Assembly: GCA_963793825.1 (NCBI GenBank)
Contig: CAWCBE010000003.1
Location: forward strand, 124,001-188,000
Reading direction: 5' to 3'
DNA length: 64,000 bases
Source of the DNA: RYN-230 sp963793825
Lineage (GTDB): Bacteria > Actinomycetota > Actinomycetes > Streptosporangiales > Streptosporangiaceae
Under the pieces are notes generated by a model. It saw only the letters and a list, made by a program, of their open reading frames with translations. It ran no database searches and was not told where the DNA came from. Positions 7,880 to 15,588 of the stretch are shown here, piece by piece. The translations under genes were made by a program, and so were the position numbers. Within the stretch, counting starts at the first letter, position 1; each line of letters begins with the position of its first letter.

Positions 7880-8740
7880 TCAGCCGGGAGCCGGGCCGGT
7901 CGCGACCGGGCGCGCCGGGTCGGTGATCCACTCGGACCAGGAGCCGGGGTACAGGGCGGCCGGCAGCCCGGCCAGGTGCAGCGCCAGTACCTCGTGGGCG
8001 GCCGTCACCCCGGACCCGCAGTACACGCCGGTCCCGGCCCGCTCCCCGTCCGGCGCCGGGCGCAGGCCGAGGCCCGCGAACCGGGCCCGCAGCTCGGGCG
8101 GCTGCCGGAACCGGCCACCGGGGGTGACGTTGGCCGTAGTGGGCGCGCTGATCGCGCCGGGAATGTGCCCGGCCACCGGGTCGGCCGGCTCGGTCTCACC
8201 CCGGTAGCGCTCGGCCGCCCGGGCGTCCAGCAGCACCCCCTCCCGGGCCAGCCGCCCGGCCGCCGCCGCGTCGAGGACCGGCAGCTGCCCCGGCCGGGCG
8301 GTGAATGTGCCAGCCGCCCCCTCCGCGGGGTCAGCCTCCTCCACCGGGTAGCTGGCCGCCAGCCACGCCTGGTATCCGCCGTCCAGCACCCGGGTGCCGC
8401 CGTGACCGAAGTAGCGCAGCAGCCACCAGGCCCGCGCCGCGGCGAGCGAGTCGTCCTCGTCATACACGACCACGGGCCGGCCGTCGCTGACCCCGGCCCG
8501 GCGCATCGCCGCCTGGAACGGGGCCGCGGCGGGCAGCGGATGACGCCCGCCCGGCCCCGGCGGCCCGGCCAGGTCCCGGTCCAGGCTGACGAAGCGGGCC
8601 CCGGGCAGGTGCCCGGCCCGGTACCGGTCCAGCCCAGGCGGGCCGCCGAGCCGCCACCGCACATCGAGCAGCACCGGCGGCGTGTCAGCGCCGAGTTCCC
8701 CGGCCAGCGCCGCGGCACCGATCAGTGCGTCCGCCACCAT
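7880..8740 (-). CDS. sseA: Thiosulfate/3-mercaptopyruvate sulfurtransferase
   Basis: 286-aa two-domain rhodanese. The N-terminal domain (about 20-130) is inactive; the C-terminal domain has the active-site loop CGSGVTA with Cys241, the form typical of 3-mercaptopyruvate sulfurtransferases. GHLPGARFV and GHIPGAISAP are the paired domain signatures, and DVRWRLGGPPG...Y is the usual N-terminal motif. It transfers sulfane sulfur to cyanide or other thiophiles in the cytoplasm. GGGAGGACC directly precedes the ATG at 8740. The upstream intergenic region contains repeats and a DnaA-box array. Confidence 0.9.
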   Translation of the reverse strand: MVADALIGAAALAGELGADTPPVLLDVRWRLGGPPGLDRYRAGHLPGARFVSLDRDLAGPPGPGGRHPLPAAAPFQAAMRRAGVSDGRPVVVYDEDDSLAAARAWWLLRYFGHGGTRVLDGGYQAWLAASYPVEEADPAEGAAGTFTARPGQLPVLDAAAAGRLAREGVLLDARAAERYRGETEPADPVAGHIPGAISAPTTANVTPGGRFRQPPELRARFAGLGLRPAPDGERAGTGVYCGSGVTAAHEVLALHLAGLPAALYPGSWSEWITDPARPVATGPAPG

Positions 8741-8761
8741 GGTCCTCCCTTACCGTGTTCC

Positions 8762-8880
8762 CCGCCCACCCCCCGCGGGGCTCCTCCCCCGTACCCGGCG
8801 GGATTCCTCGCCCACCCCCCGGCGGGGCTCCTCCCCCGTTCCGGGCCGGATTCCTCCCCCACCCCCGCGGGTTCCTTTTC
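8762..8880. repeat. Degenerate 46-47-bp tandem repeat upstream of sseA
   Basis: About two and a half copies of a unit beginning CCCACCCCC, then GCGGGG, CTCCTCCCCCGT and GGATTCCTC; successive copies are offset by 46 and 47 bp. Each copy can form G/C-rich stems. Noncoding on both strands. Confidence 0.65.
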
Positions 8881-8987
8881 CCATGCCCAGCGGGCCGGGC
8901 TGGGCTGGGCCGGCCCCGGCCCGGCGCAGCGGCGCCTGGGCCGGGCCCGGGCACCGGCCCAGCGGTGCGCAGGGGACCCGGCCGTCC

Positions 8988-9062
8988 TGTGCATAACAGG
9001 GGCCCTTCCTGTGGACAAACCGTGGCCAGCTTGTGGCCACGCGGCCGCGGAGCTGTGGATAA
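8988..9062 (-). promoter_or_regulatory. Four DnaA-box-like sites at exact 22-bp spacing
   Basis: TGTGCATAA at 8988, TGTGGACAA at 9010, TGTGGCCAC at 9032 and TGTGGATAA at 9054. Their complements are TTATGCACA, TTGTCCACA, GTGGCCACA and TTATCCACA; the first and fourth fit the consensus TTATNCACA and the second is the form favoured by high-GC actinomycetes. The third is degenerate. All point the same way and start exactly 22 bp apart, about two helical turns. The cluster lies between the sseA start and the 3' end of the phosphodiesterase gene, with no dnaA or dnaN nearby. Confidence 0.65.
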
Positions 9063-9078
9063 CGGCAGCCGCAGCCGC

Positions 9079-10218
9079 TCACCTGGTGCTGAGGCTCAGC
9101 AACGGGACCAGCTGGTCCCGCGGGGTCAGTGAGCCGTGCATGCCGATCAGGGACGACTCCACGCGCTCCGTCTTGCTCGCCACGATCGCGAACGGGCCCG
9201 CGGGCGCCGCGACGACATCGCCGATCCGGTCGGCGAACCGCGGATCCACCAGGCCGAACCAGCCGTCCTCGACAGCCTCGTCCCGGGACAGCACCCAGGC
9301 CCGCTCGCCCAGCACCTCGCGCCAGGCGGCCAGCACATCCTCGGCGGCGCCGGGCACCGCGTAGACATGCCGGGCCCGGGGCTCCCCGCCGAGCAGCGCG
9401 ACCCCCTCGCGCAGCGCCGGCTCGGTATCCACGTCGATCTTGTCGTCGGGCGAGGCGTCCACCATGCCGTGATCGGCCGTGATGTGCATCGTGGTGGCCC
9501 ACGGGAGCGCCCCGGCCAGCTGCTCGGCCAGCTTGTCCGCGTAGGCCAGCTGGTAGGCCCAGGCAGCGGACTGCGAGCCGAACGCGTGCCCGGTGCCGTC
9601 CAGGTCGCCGTGGTACACGGTGACCAGGGCGCGGTCGGACTCGGCCAGCGCCTCGGCGGCCTGGGCGACCAGGGCACCAGGGCTGTCCGCCGGGCGGTAG
9701 CTGGCGCCGCGCATCGCCGCGGCGGAGAACCCGGTCTTCTCCAGCCCCGCCGCCGCCACCCGGAACGCGGCCACGCCGGCCTCAGCCGCGCGCTGGTAGA
9801 TGGTGGGCGATGGCTGCCAGCTAAGCGGGTCCACCCGGTCGTCCCAGCGCAGCCCGTTGAGCAGCCGGCCGGTGCCGGGCACCATCACCTGGTAACCGAG
9901 CATGCCGTGCTGGCCCGGCGCCAGCCCGGTGCCCAGCGAGCTGAGGCTGGTCACCGTCGTGGCCGGGAACCCCGCGGTCAGGGCGCGGCCGGTGTTGGTC
10001 AGCTCGGACAGGAACGGCGCCGCCGCCTGGTGCTCGCGCAGCAGCTCCCAGCCGAGGCCGTCCACGATCAGCAGGCAGGCCCGCGTGCTGGGAGGCAGCC
10101 GGAGCGGGTTCGGCTCACCGTCCACACCCAGCGAGGCCAGCAACGAAGTGGCCAGGTCAGGCAGGCTGCCCGTGCCGTAGTTGGGGACGGTGGGCGGGGT
10201 GACAGGCTCGGTGGTCAC
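9079..10218 (-). CDS. Alkaline phosphatase-fold nucleotide pyrophosphatase/phosphodiesterase
   Basis: 379-aa protein of the type I phosphodiesterase/nucleotide pyrophosphatase family. Metal-site motifs are visible in order: LLIVDGLG (Asp), FPATTVTSL (nucleophile Thr), YHGDLDGTGHAFG (Asp and His), TADHGM (Asp-His) and GMHGSLT (His), the expected two-metal arrangement. No signal peptide is evident, so it should be cytoplasmic. It hydrolyses phosphodiester or pyrophosphate bonds; natural substrate unknown. It is followed on the same strand, 10 bp upstream of its start, by the DUF5998 gene, implying one operon with that gene first. Confidence 0.85.
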   Translation of the reverse strand: MTTEPVTPPTVPNYGTGSLPDLATSLLASLGVDGEPNPLRLPPSTRACLLIVDGLGWELLREHQAAAPFLSELTNTGRALTAGFPATTVTSLSSLGTGLAPGQHGMLGYQVMVPGTGRLLNGLRWDDRVDPLSWQPSPTIYQRAAEAGVAAFRVAAAGLEKTGFSAAAMRGASYRPADSPGALVAQAAEALAESDRALVTVYHGDLDGTGHAFGSQSAAWAYQLAYADKLAEQLAGALPWATTMHITADHGMVDASPDDKIDVDTEPALREGVALLGGEPRARHVYAVPGAAEDVLAAWREVLGERAWVLSRDEAVEDGWFGLVDPRFADRIGDVVAAPAGPFAIVASKTERVESSLIGMHGSLTPRDQLVPLLSLSTR

Positions 10219-10228
10219 GCCTGCCCCG

Positions 10229-10825
10229 TCAGTGACCCGGGTGGGTGGTCGCCTCTGTCAGCGCGGCCGCGAAGGCCAGCACCTGCCGGACCGCTTCCTC
10301 GCCGTCGGCCGCCTCGCTCACCCGCATCGTCAGGTCGTCCGCCGTGATGGTGCCGGTGTAACCGTGGTCGGCCTCGCAGTTCTCGTCACCGCAGTGGGCC
10401 GGCTCCAGTTCCACGTGGGACAGCACATTCCAGCCAATGGTCAGGACTACCTCGGTCGGCATCGTCACGCCCGGGACATAGGAGGCCGGGTCGGGCACGA
10501 CCCGGGTCACGGCGATGGAGGAGATCCGCGAGAACCGCACGGCCTCGGTGCTCGTCTCCGCCTGGGGCCGGGCACCCGGCTCGTCGTCGGACGGGTTCTC
10601 GTCGGTATGCGAGTACACCAGCCGGGTCGGCGTCAGCACCAGCACCGTCATGTGCCGCCGCACTTCCATGGCCGGGTCGAAGAGCGCGTCGGCCTGCACC
10701 ACATAGGAGACAACCGCCTCCGCACCCAGGGCGGAGAACACCGCATCCGCCACCAGGCCCGGATAGTAGCCACTCCGCTCGATAGCTGACCGCAGCCCGA
10801 TGGCCGTGGTTCGGGTATCCCTCAT
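10229..10825 (-). CDS. DUF5998 family protein
   Basis: 198-aa conserved actinobacterial protein of unknown function (DUF5998). The N-terminal part is alpha/beta with LRSAIERSGYYPGLVADAV; the middle carries MTVLVLTPTRLVYSHTDE, and the C-terminal part includes a CGDENCEADHG segment whose two Cys and one His could bind a metal. I place the start at ATG 10825, where conserved sequence begins; an in-frame start at 10918 would add 31 poorly ordered residues. CAGGAT six bases before the ATG resembles the leaderless -10 pattern seen elsewhere in the window. First gene of a two-gene unit with the phosphodiesterase. Confidence 0.75.
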   Translation of the reverse strand: MRDTRTTAIGLRSAIERSGYYPGLVADAVFSALGAEAVVSYVVQADALFDPAMEVRRHMTVLVLTPTRLVYSHTDENPSDDEPGARPQAETSTEAVRFSRISSIAVTRVVPDPASYVPGVTMPTEVVLTIGWNVLSHVELEPAHCGDENCEADHGYTGTITADDLTMRVSEAADGEEAVRQVLAFAAALTEATTHPGH

Positions 10826-11171
10826 ACTCCCATCCTGCACTGCCGACGGACCAGTACTCACAGAACGGGCCATCAATCGCCGGAGTGATCCTTTGCGGGC
10901 CCCGCGGTCGCTGCTCACGCCAGGGCGGCGCCGGCCGTGACCGGCCCGCCGGAGGCATCAGGGGACCCCCCGGCCAGGAGCCCGATGGGCCACATGGCCA
11001 TACTCGCGGCGATATGTCCCGAAAATCGCAAATGGCACCCCCCAGCGCGAAGCCATGCCAGCCTATCTGCCCGGCGCGATTTACGGCACAGCGACCGGAA
11101 CCGGGGCACAGCAACCGGGGAACTAGGCATTATAGTCAACCGGGCCGCACGGATCCCTTGGGGGGAGGCCA
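10826..11171. other. Divergent intergenic region, DUF5998 / Ser-Thr kinase
   Basis: 346 bp without a gene. It is relatively AT-rich around 10995-11040 and 11125-11140. TATAGT at 11131-11136 is the best -10 candidate for the kinase gene, about 35 bp before its ATG. No convincing hairpin or direct repeat was seen. Confidence 0.4.
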
Positions 11172-12815
11172 ATGATGGAGCCGCAGCCGACGCTTGCGCC
11201 GCTGCGCCGGTGGGATCCCGAGCGGATCGGGCCCTTCACACTCCTGGGACGGCTGGGCGCGGGCGCCATGGGCCAGGTGTACCTGGGCCGGTCCACGGCC
11301 GGGCGGCTGGTCGCGGTCAAGACCATCAAGGTCGAGTTCGCCGAGGAAGCCGGCTTCCGCACCCGGTTCGCCCATGAGGTTGCCGCGGCCCGGCAGGTCA
11401 GCGGGGTATTCACCGCGGCCGTGGTGGCCGCCGACCCGGAGGCCGACGTCCCCTGGCTGGCCACCGCGTACGTGCCTGCCCCGTCGCTCAGCCGGCTGGT
11501 CCGGGCCACGGGCCCGCTGCCCGTGCCCGCCGTCCGCTGGCTCGCCGCCGGCTGCGCCGAGGCGCTGGAATCGATCCACGACGCGGGCCTGGTGCACCGG
11601 GACCTCAAGCCGTCCAACGTGCTCGTGTCACCGGACGGCCCGCGGGTGATCGATTTCGGGGTGGCCAGGGCGGCCGAGCGGATCCAGCTCACGGTGACCC
11701 GCGGCGCGGTGGGGACGCCCGCCTACATGGCGCCGGAGCAGGCCCGGGACACCCGGCAGGCGTCGGTCGCCTCGGACATGTTCTCGCTGGGCGCGACCTT
11801 ACTGTTCGCCGCGGCCGGGCATCCGCCGTACCGCGGCGACACAGTGATGGACGTCCTGGTCCGGCTGGCGACCGAGCCGCCCGACCTCGACGGTCTGCCA
11901 GCCGACCTGACCGCCATGGTCACCGCCTGCCTGGAACGCTCACCGCGGCAGCGGCCCACCTCGGCGGCGCTGCTGGCCGCGCTCGCGCCGTCGGTCGGCA
12001 GCCCGGCCGGGGCCGGCGCCGCCCACTCCTACCTGACCGGCCCCGCGATGGCGCTGATCGACAGCTACCGGCAGAGCCCGGACGCGCCGCTGCCCGCCGC
12101 GGGGCCGGGCGACGGGGACCAGGAGGAGAGCGAGGACATCACCGTCGGTTCCTATACCGCGCTGCCGGCGCATCCGCCGGAATCCCGCCGCTGGCGCGGC
12201 GGCCGGGGCGGGCCGCCGCGCGGCCGGCGTCGCCGGCTGGACGACAGCAGCCTCCCGTCCCGGCCCGGGCGCCGCGGCCGGCCCCGGGCGCGCACCATGG
12301 CCGCGCTGGCCGGTGCCGGGGCCGTGCTGCTCGCCGCCGGGGTGGTCATCGGGGCCAGGGACTACCCGCGGGGCAGCCCGACGCGGTCGCCCACCACCAG
12401 CCCCACGATCAGCCCGAAGCCGGCCCCGACGGCCAGCAGCACCACCCCGGGCGCGCCGTTCGATCCCGGTGGCATCCCGCCCTCCACGCTGCCGGATAAC
12501 ACCAGCGTCCAGCCGGAGCTGACGATGGGGCAGCCGACCGGTGACGGGTACACCGTCTTCGTGGTGCACGGCAGCGGGTTCGTCCCGCTGACCCAGGTGC
12601 GGGTCGCGCTGGTCGGCGTGGGGGTGTCCCGGTACCGGCCATTCGTGGACCGGGAGGGCACCTTCAACTACGCCATCGACCAGGGCCACGCGTTCTTCCC
12701 CGGGCAGATCCCGGCGGACCAGTACACCGTGCTGGTGACCGGGGCGCAGGGCCGCCAGGCCACGGCCAGCTTCTCGGTCGCGCCGCCGGGAACCGGGCCC
12801 CCGCCGCCGGGCTGA
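11172..12815 (+). CDS. Membrane-anchored serine/threonine protein kinase
   Basis: 547-aa PknB-like kinase. The kinase domain (about 20-285) has the glycine loop LGAGAMGQVYLG, catalytic Lys50 in VAVK, HRDLKPSN at 142-149, DFG at 161-163 and TPAYMAPEQ. A basic, Arg/Gly-rich juxtamembrane stretch follows, then one membrane helix at about 377-397 (MAALAGAGAVLLAAGVVIGA). Outside the cell are a Thr/Pro-rich linker and a beta-rich domain (about 455-540, GYTVFVVHGSGFVPLTQVRVAL) that looks Ig-like rather than PASTA. GGGGAGG precedes two adjacent ATGs at 11172 and 11175; the second has the better spacing. It converges with an FHA-protein gene, a natural phospho-Thr reader. Confidence 0.9.
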   Translation: MMEPQPTLAPLRRWDPERIGPFTLLGRLGAGAMGQVYLGRSTAGRLVAVKTIKVEFAEEAGFRTRFAHEVAAARQVSGVFTAAVVAADPEADVPWLATAYVPAPSLSRLVRATGPLPVPAVRWLAAGCAEALESIHDAGLVHRDLKPSNVLVSPDGPRVIDFGVARAAERIQLTVTRGAVGTPAYMAPEQARDTRQASVASDMFSLGATLLFAAAGHPPYRGDTVMDVLVRLATEPPDLDGLPADLTAMVTACLERSPRQRPTSAALLAALAPSVGSPAGAGAAHSYLTGPAMALIDSYRQSPDAPLPAAGPGDGDQEESEDITVGSYTALPAHPPESRRWRGGRGGPPRGRRRRLDDSSLPSRPGRRGRPRARTMAALAGAGAVLLAAGVVIGARDYPRGSPTRSPTTSPTISPKPAPTASSTTPGAPFDPGGIPPSTLPDNTSVQPELTMGQPTGDGYTVFVVHGSGFVPLTQVRVALVGVGVSRYRPFVDREGTFNYAIDQGHAFFPGQIPADQYTVLVTGAQGRQATASFSVAPPGTGPPPPG

Positions 12816-12835
12816 CGGCGGGCAGCAGGCACCGG

Positions 12836-13666
12836 TCACGGGGCCTGGGTCCACCACAGGTCCTCCTGGCGGGAGCACCACGCCGGGTCATTCAGCCGCC
12901 CCAGGTCGGCCGAGGTGATGATCCCGTGCTCGATGAGCACCCGGACCATGACCTCGTCGGACAGGCGCATGTCCGCCCGGACCAGCCCCCGGTCGGTGAT
13001 CTTGCGCCGGAGCACCTTGATGTGCTCGGCCACCCGCGCGGACAGCCGGTCGCGGAACACCGGGTCGGTGTCAAGGCGCTCCAGCTCGTGGTAGGCGCCG
13101 GTCACCTCGAGGGCCGCCTTGGCGATCTCCGGGGTCCGCGGCAGCGGGGTAGTGCCGGCCGGGTCGAGCAGCCAGGGACGGCACCACATGAGCGCGACCA
13201 GGAAGATCTTGGTCATCGGGTCGAGGTACAGCGGGAGCAGGGTAGCGTCGCCGTCCTGCCAGACCCGGGTGCCGTCCGGCACGTCTGCCCAGCCGCCGCC
13301 GCGGCCGGTCACCATGACCCGCAGCGGCTGGCCCTCGTCCAGCATGGCCCGCGACCCGACCAGGGTCGTCCCCGCGCGGAGGAACCAGCCGCCGGACGGC
13401 TCGCCCTGGTCCTCCATCCGCGGCAGCCGGATCCGGTACCCCTCCCCCTCGGTGTACAGCGCGTGGGTGCGGCTGATGTTGGCGATCCACACCCCGTCGC
13501 CCAGCGCAGTGATCACGCCGGCCCGGCGGGACAGCCCCCGGCCCACCGCGATGGGCAGGTCAGCGTCCGGACCGCGGCCGAACACCAGGCGGCCGCCCTC
13601 GGGGAGGCTCACCACCAGGCCGGACGGCGTGGCCACCCGCGCCGCCGTAGTGGGCTCTGCCGTCAT
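12836..13666 (-). CDS. FHA domain protein with C-terminal DNA-binding-like region
   Basis: 276-aa protein. An FHA-like phosphothreonine-recognition fold occupies about 15-90, with GRLVFGRGPDADLPI, SRRAGVI and NISRTHALYTEG in the expected order (GR, SR, N/H positions). The C-terminal half is helical, with AEHIKVLRRKITDRGLVRADMRLSDEVMVRVLIEHGIITSADL, compatible with a winged-helix or similar module. The ATG at 13666 has GGGAGCAGGA upstream. It ends 20 bp from the end of the convergent Ser/Thr kinase gene, which suggests a kinase-reader pair (inference). Specific partner unknown. Confidence 0.75.
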   Translation of the reverse strand: MTAEPTTAARVATPSGLVVSLPEGGRLVFGRGPDADLPIAVGRGLSRRAGVITALGDGVWIANISRTHALYTEGEGYRIRLPRMEDQGEPSGGWFLRAGTTLVGSRAMLDEGQPLRVMVTGRGGGWADVPDGTRVWQDGDATLLPLYLDPMTKIFLVALMWCRPWLLDPAGTTPLPRTPEIAKAALEVTGAYHELERLDTDPVFRDRLSARVAEHIKVLRRKITDRGLVRADMRLSDEVMVRVLIEHGIITSADLGRLNDPAWCSRQEDLWWTQAP

Positions 13667-13770
13667 GCCGTCCTGCTCCCTCGCGCTCCCTCGCGTCCGG
13701 AGCGCGCCAGTCCCGGAGCCCCGTATCTACGCCTTGCGCGCATTCTAGGGCGGGATGGGAGCGAAGCCGG

Positions 13771-14055
13771 ATCCCGGAGTCCGGGGATACTCAACCCCGC
13801 CGCGGCGGGGTTGAGTAGGGAGAGTCCGGGGCGAGCGCGGACAAGGCCCGCACGGGTTGCCGGCCGGCTCGCCGGCTGGCGGGCCTGTGCCGTGAGGTCA
13901 CGGCATGGGCGGGGGACACCGGGGGCCGCTCCCAGAGCGGCCCGGAGGCATCCTTTGGGGGACCCGTGCGGGTCCTGTCCCGCGTCCGCCCTGGACTGGG
14001 GGGAAGGGGCCAGGGGGAGGCCAGTCCGGCCGGGCCCGCGCTCAGCGCGGGCCCG
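13771..14055. ncRNA. Array of at least seven consecutive perfect hairpins (candidate structured RNA)
   Basis: Hairpins tile 285 bp of a 659-bp gene-free region. A 5-bp ATCCC/GGGAT stem lies at 13771-13788, then a 30-bp perfect palindrome at 13788-13817 (half TACTCAACCCCGCCG). A stem-in-stem follows at 13845-13885 (GGCCCG/CGGGCC enclosing GCCGGC/GCCGGC), then TGCCGTGA-GG-TCACGGCA at 13888-13905 and GGGCCGCTC-CCA-GAGCGGCCC at 13923-13943. The last three are GGACCCG-TG-CGGGTCC at 13960-13975, GGACTGG/CCAGTCC with a 21-nt loop at 13993-14027, and an 11-bp stem at 14031-14055. No coding frame fits. The sequence matches none of tmRNA, RNase P RNA or SRP RNA hallmarks I know. The strand of transcription is not determined; a terminator array or repeat element is an alternative. 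Confidence 0.45.
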
Positions 14056-14313
14056 CCGGGTGGCCCCGGCCGGGCACCGCGGCAGCGGGCAGGTGAGCAC
14101 GAAGTTCAGCACCACCGCGGAAGGCCAGGCCGAGCAGCCACAGCCCGGTGCCAAATTTCTCAACGGCCCGTCCCCGGCTGCCCGCCACCACGGCCCGCCG
14201 CCGGCCCGTCCCCCGGCTGACCACCCGGCACGGCCCGCCGCCAGTCCGGGCCTCACCCGGGAGGATGACACCGGTCCAGCCCGCAGGATGACTCGCCGGG
14301 ACGGCCGCGCCCA
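14056..14313. other. Gene-free stretch before the sensor kinase
   Basis: 258 bp with no supported gene. On the minus strand around 14092-14165, two frames together would read VEKFGTGLWLLGLAF and AVVLNFVLTCPLPRC, a single hydrophobic helix interrupted by one base; this may be a remnant of a small membrane protein, but support is weak. Confidence 0.25.
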
Positions 14314-14319
14314 TACGCT
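14314..14319 (+). promoter_or_regulatory. -10 box TACGCT, leaderless start of the sensor kinase
   Basis: TACGCT, a 6-nt spacer and the GTG at 14326. Confidence 0.5.
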
Positions 14320-14325
14320 TGGTCC

Positions 14326-15588
14326 GTGGCCGCCCTGTACGCCTGGCTGCGCTGTCACCCGAGGCTGGTGGACAGCGGGCTCGCGGCTGCCCTCGGTTTC
14401 GCGGGGCTGGGGTCGTCGGTGGCCACGGGCCGGTACCTGTATATCCCGGTGGTGCTCGCGCTGACCGTGCCGATCGTGCTCCGCCGCGCCCACCCGGTGG
14501 GTGCCTTCGCGGCCGGCCTCACGGTCGGTGCCCTGCAGGTCCTGACCGGGATCGGCACCAACCTGGCCGACGCGGCCATCGTGATCCTGCTCTACACGCT
14601 GGCGGCCTACTGCCCGCGGCGGCAGTCGGTGGCCGGGCTGGCCATCTGCCTGGCCGGCTCGGCGGTGGCCATGGCGCGGTGGCAGCCGCCCGGGATGGGC
14701 CTGCTGCACTGGCTCATGGTCGGGTCCATCGGGTTCGCCGGGTCCTCCGTGATCGCCTGGGTGCTCGGCGACTCGATGCGCTATCGCCGCGGCTACTACG
14801 CCGCGCTGGAGGACCGGGCCGCCCGGCTGGAAGCCGAACGTGACGCCCAGGCGCAGGTCTCGGCGGCCGCCGAGCGGGCCAGGATCGCCCGGGAGCTGCA
14901 CGACGTCATCGCGCACCACGTGAGCGTGATGGTGGTCCAGGCGGACGGGGCCTCGTACGCGCTGAACAGCTCGCCGGACCGGGCCCGCCAGGCCCTGGTG
15001 GCCATCGCGGGCACCGGGCGGCAGGCACTGGCCGAGATGCGCCGCATGCTCGGCGTGCTGCGCAGCGGCGATGGCACCCCAGACGTGGTCCCGCTGCCCG
15101 GCATAGAACAGCTGGGCGAGCTGCTGGAACAGACCCGGGCCAGCGGCCTGGCCGTGTCGTTCACCGTCGAGGGGGTGCCCGCGCCGCTGCCCGGCGGGCT
15201 GGCGCTGGCCGCCTTCCGGATCGTGCAGGAGTCCCTGACCAACACCCGCAAGCACGGTGGCCCGGGGGCACGCGCCACGCTGCTGCTGCGCTATTGCGAG
15301 GACATGCTGGTGCTCCAGATCACCGACGACGGGGCCGCCCCGGCGGCGGCCAAGGACGGGGCCGGGCACGGGCTGACCGGGATGCGGGAGCGGGTCGCGC
15401 TGTACAGCGGCACGCTGCATGCCGGGCCGCGGCCGGGAGGCGGCTACCAGGTCATGGCCCGGCTCCCGCTGAACCCGGCGGCCGCCACGGCGGACCGCCC
15501 GCCCGCCGGGGCTGGGCAGGCCGCCCTCCGGCTCGCTGGCCAGGCCACCGCGCCGCCCGCCGGCACCGGCCAGGCCGAGGTGGCGTGA
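14326..15588 (+). CDS. Two-component sensor histidine kinase, NarL/DesK family
   Basis: 420-aa inner-membrane kinase. Four to five hydrophobic segments fill residues 15-150 with almost no extracytoplasmic domain, so it probably senses something in or near the membrane. A short coiled coil (about 158-185) leads into HisKA_3 with the phospho-acceptor His192 in ARIARELHDVIAHHVSVM. The HATPase domain shows the N-box QESLTNTRKHG and the G-boxes DDGAAPAA and GHGLTGMRERV. GTG start, leaderless. It overlaps the response regulator gene by 4 bp (GTGA), so the two are a coupled pair. Signal unknown. Confidence 0.9.
   Translation: MAALYAWLRCHPRLVDSGLAAALGFAGLGSSVATGRYLYIPVVLALTVPIVLRRAHPVGAFAAGLTVGALQVLTGIGTNLADAAIVILLYTLAAYCPRRQSVAGLAICLAGSAVAMARWQPPGMGLLHWLMVGSIGFAGSSVIAWVLGDSMRYRRGYYAALEDRAARLEAERDAQAQVSAAAERARIARELHDVIAHHVSVMVVQADGASYALNSSPDRARQALVAIAGTGRQALAEMRRMLGVLRSGDGTPDVVPLPGIEQLGELLEQTRASGLAVSFTVEGVPAPLPGGLALAAFRIVQESLTNTRKHGGPGARATLLLRYCEDMLVLQITDDGAAPAAAKDGAGHGLTGMRERVALYSGTLHAGPRPGGGYQVMARLPLNPAAATADRPPAGAGQAALRLAGQATAPPAGTGQAEVA

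Noticed and set aside
8750..9502. Open minus-strand frame running through the repeats and DnaA-like boxes
   Set aside because: It overlaps the end of the phosphodiesterase gene in another frame and its translation is Arg/Gly repeat sequence.
13771..14055. Assignment of the hairpin array to tmRNA, RNase P RNA, SRP RNA or the 6C RNA
   Set aside because: The conserved sequence blocks of those RNAs are absent; only one loop is C-rich on the minus strand, not the paired C-loops of 6C RNA.
13663..15420. Long open minus-strand frame opposite the sensor kinase gene
   Set aside because: It is Arg/Gly/Pro/His-rich with no domain, crosses the hairpin array and mirrors the codon bias of the plus-strand kinase; a high-GC antisense artefact.
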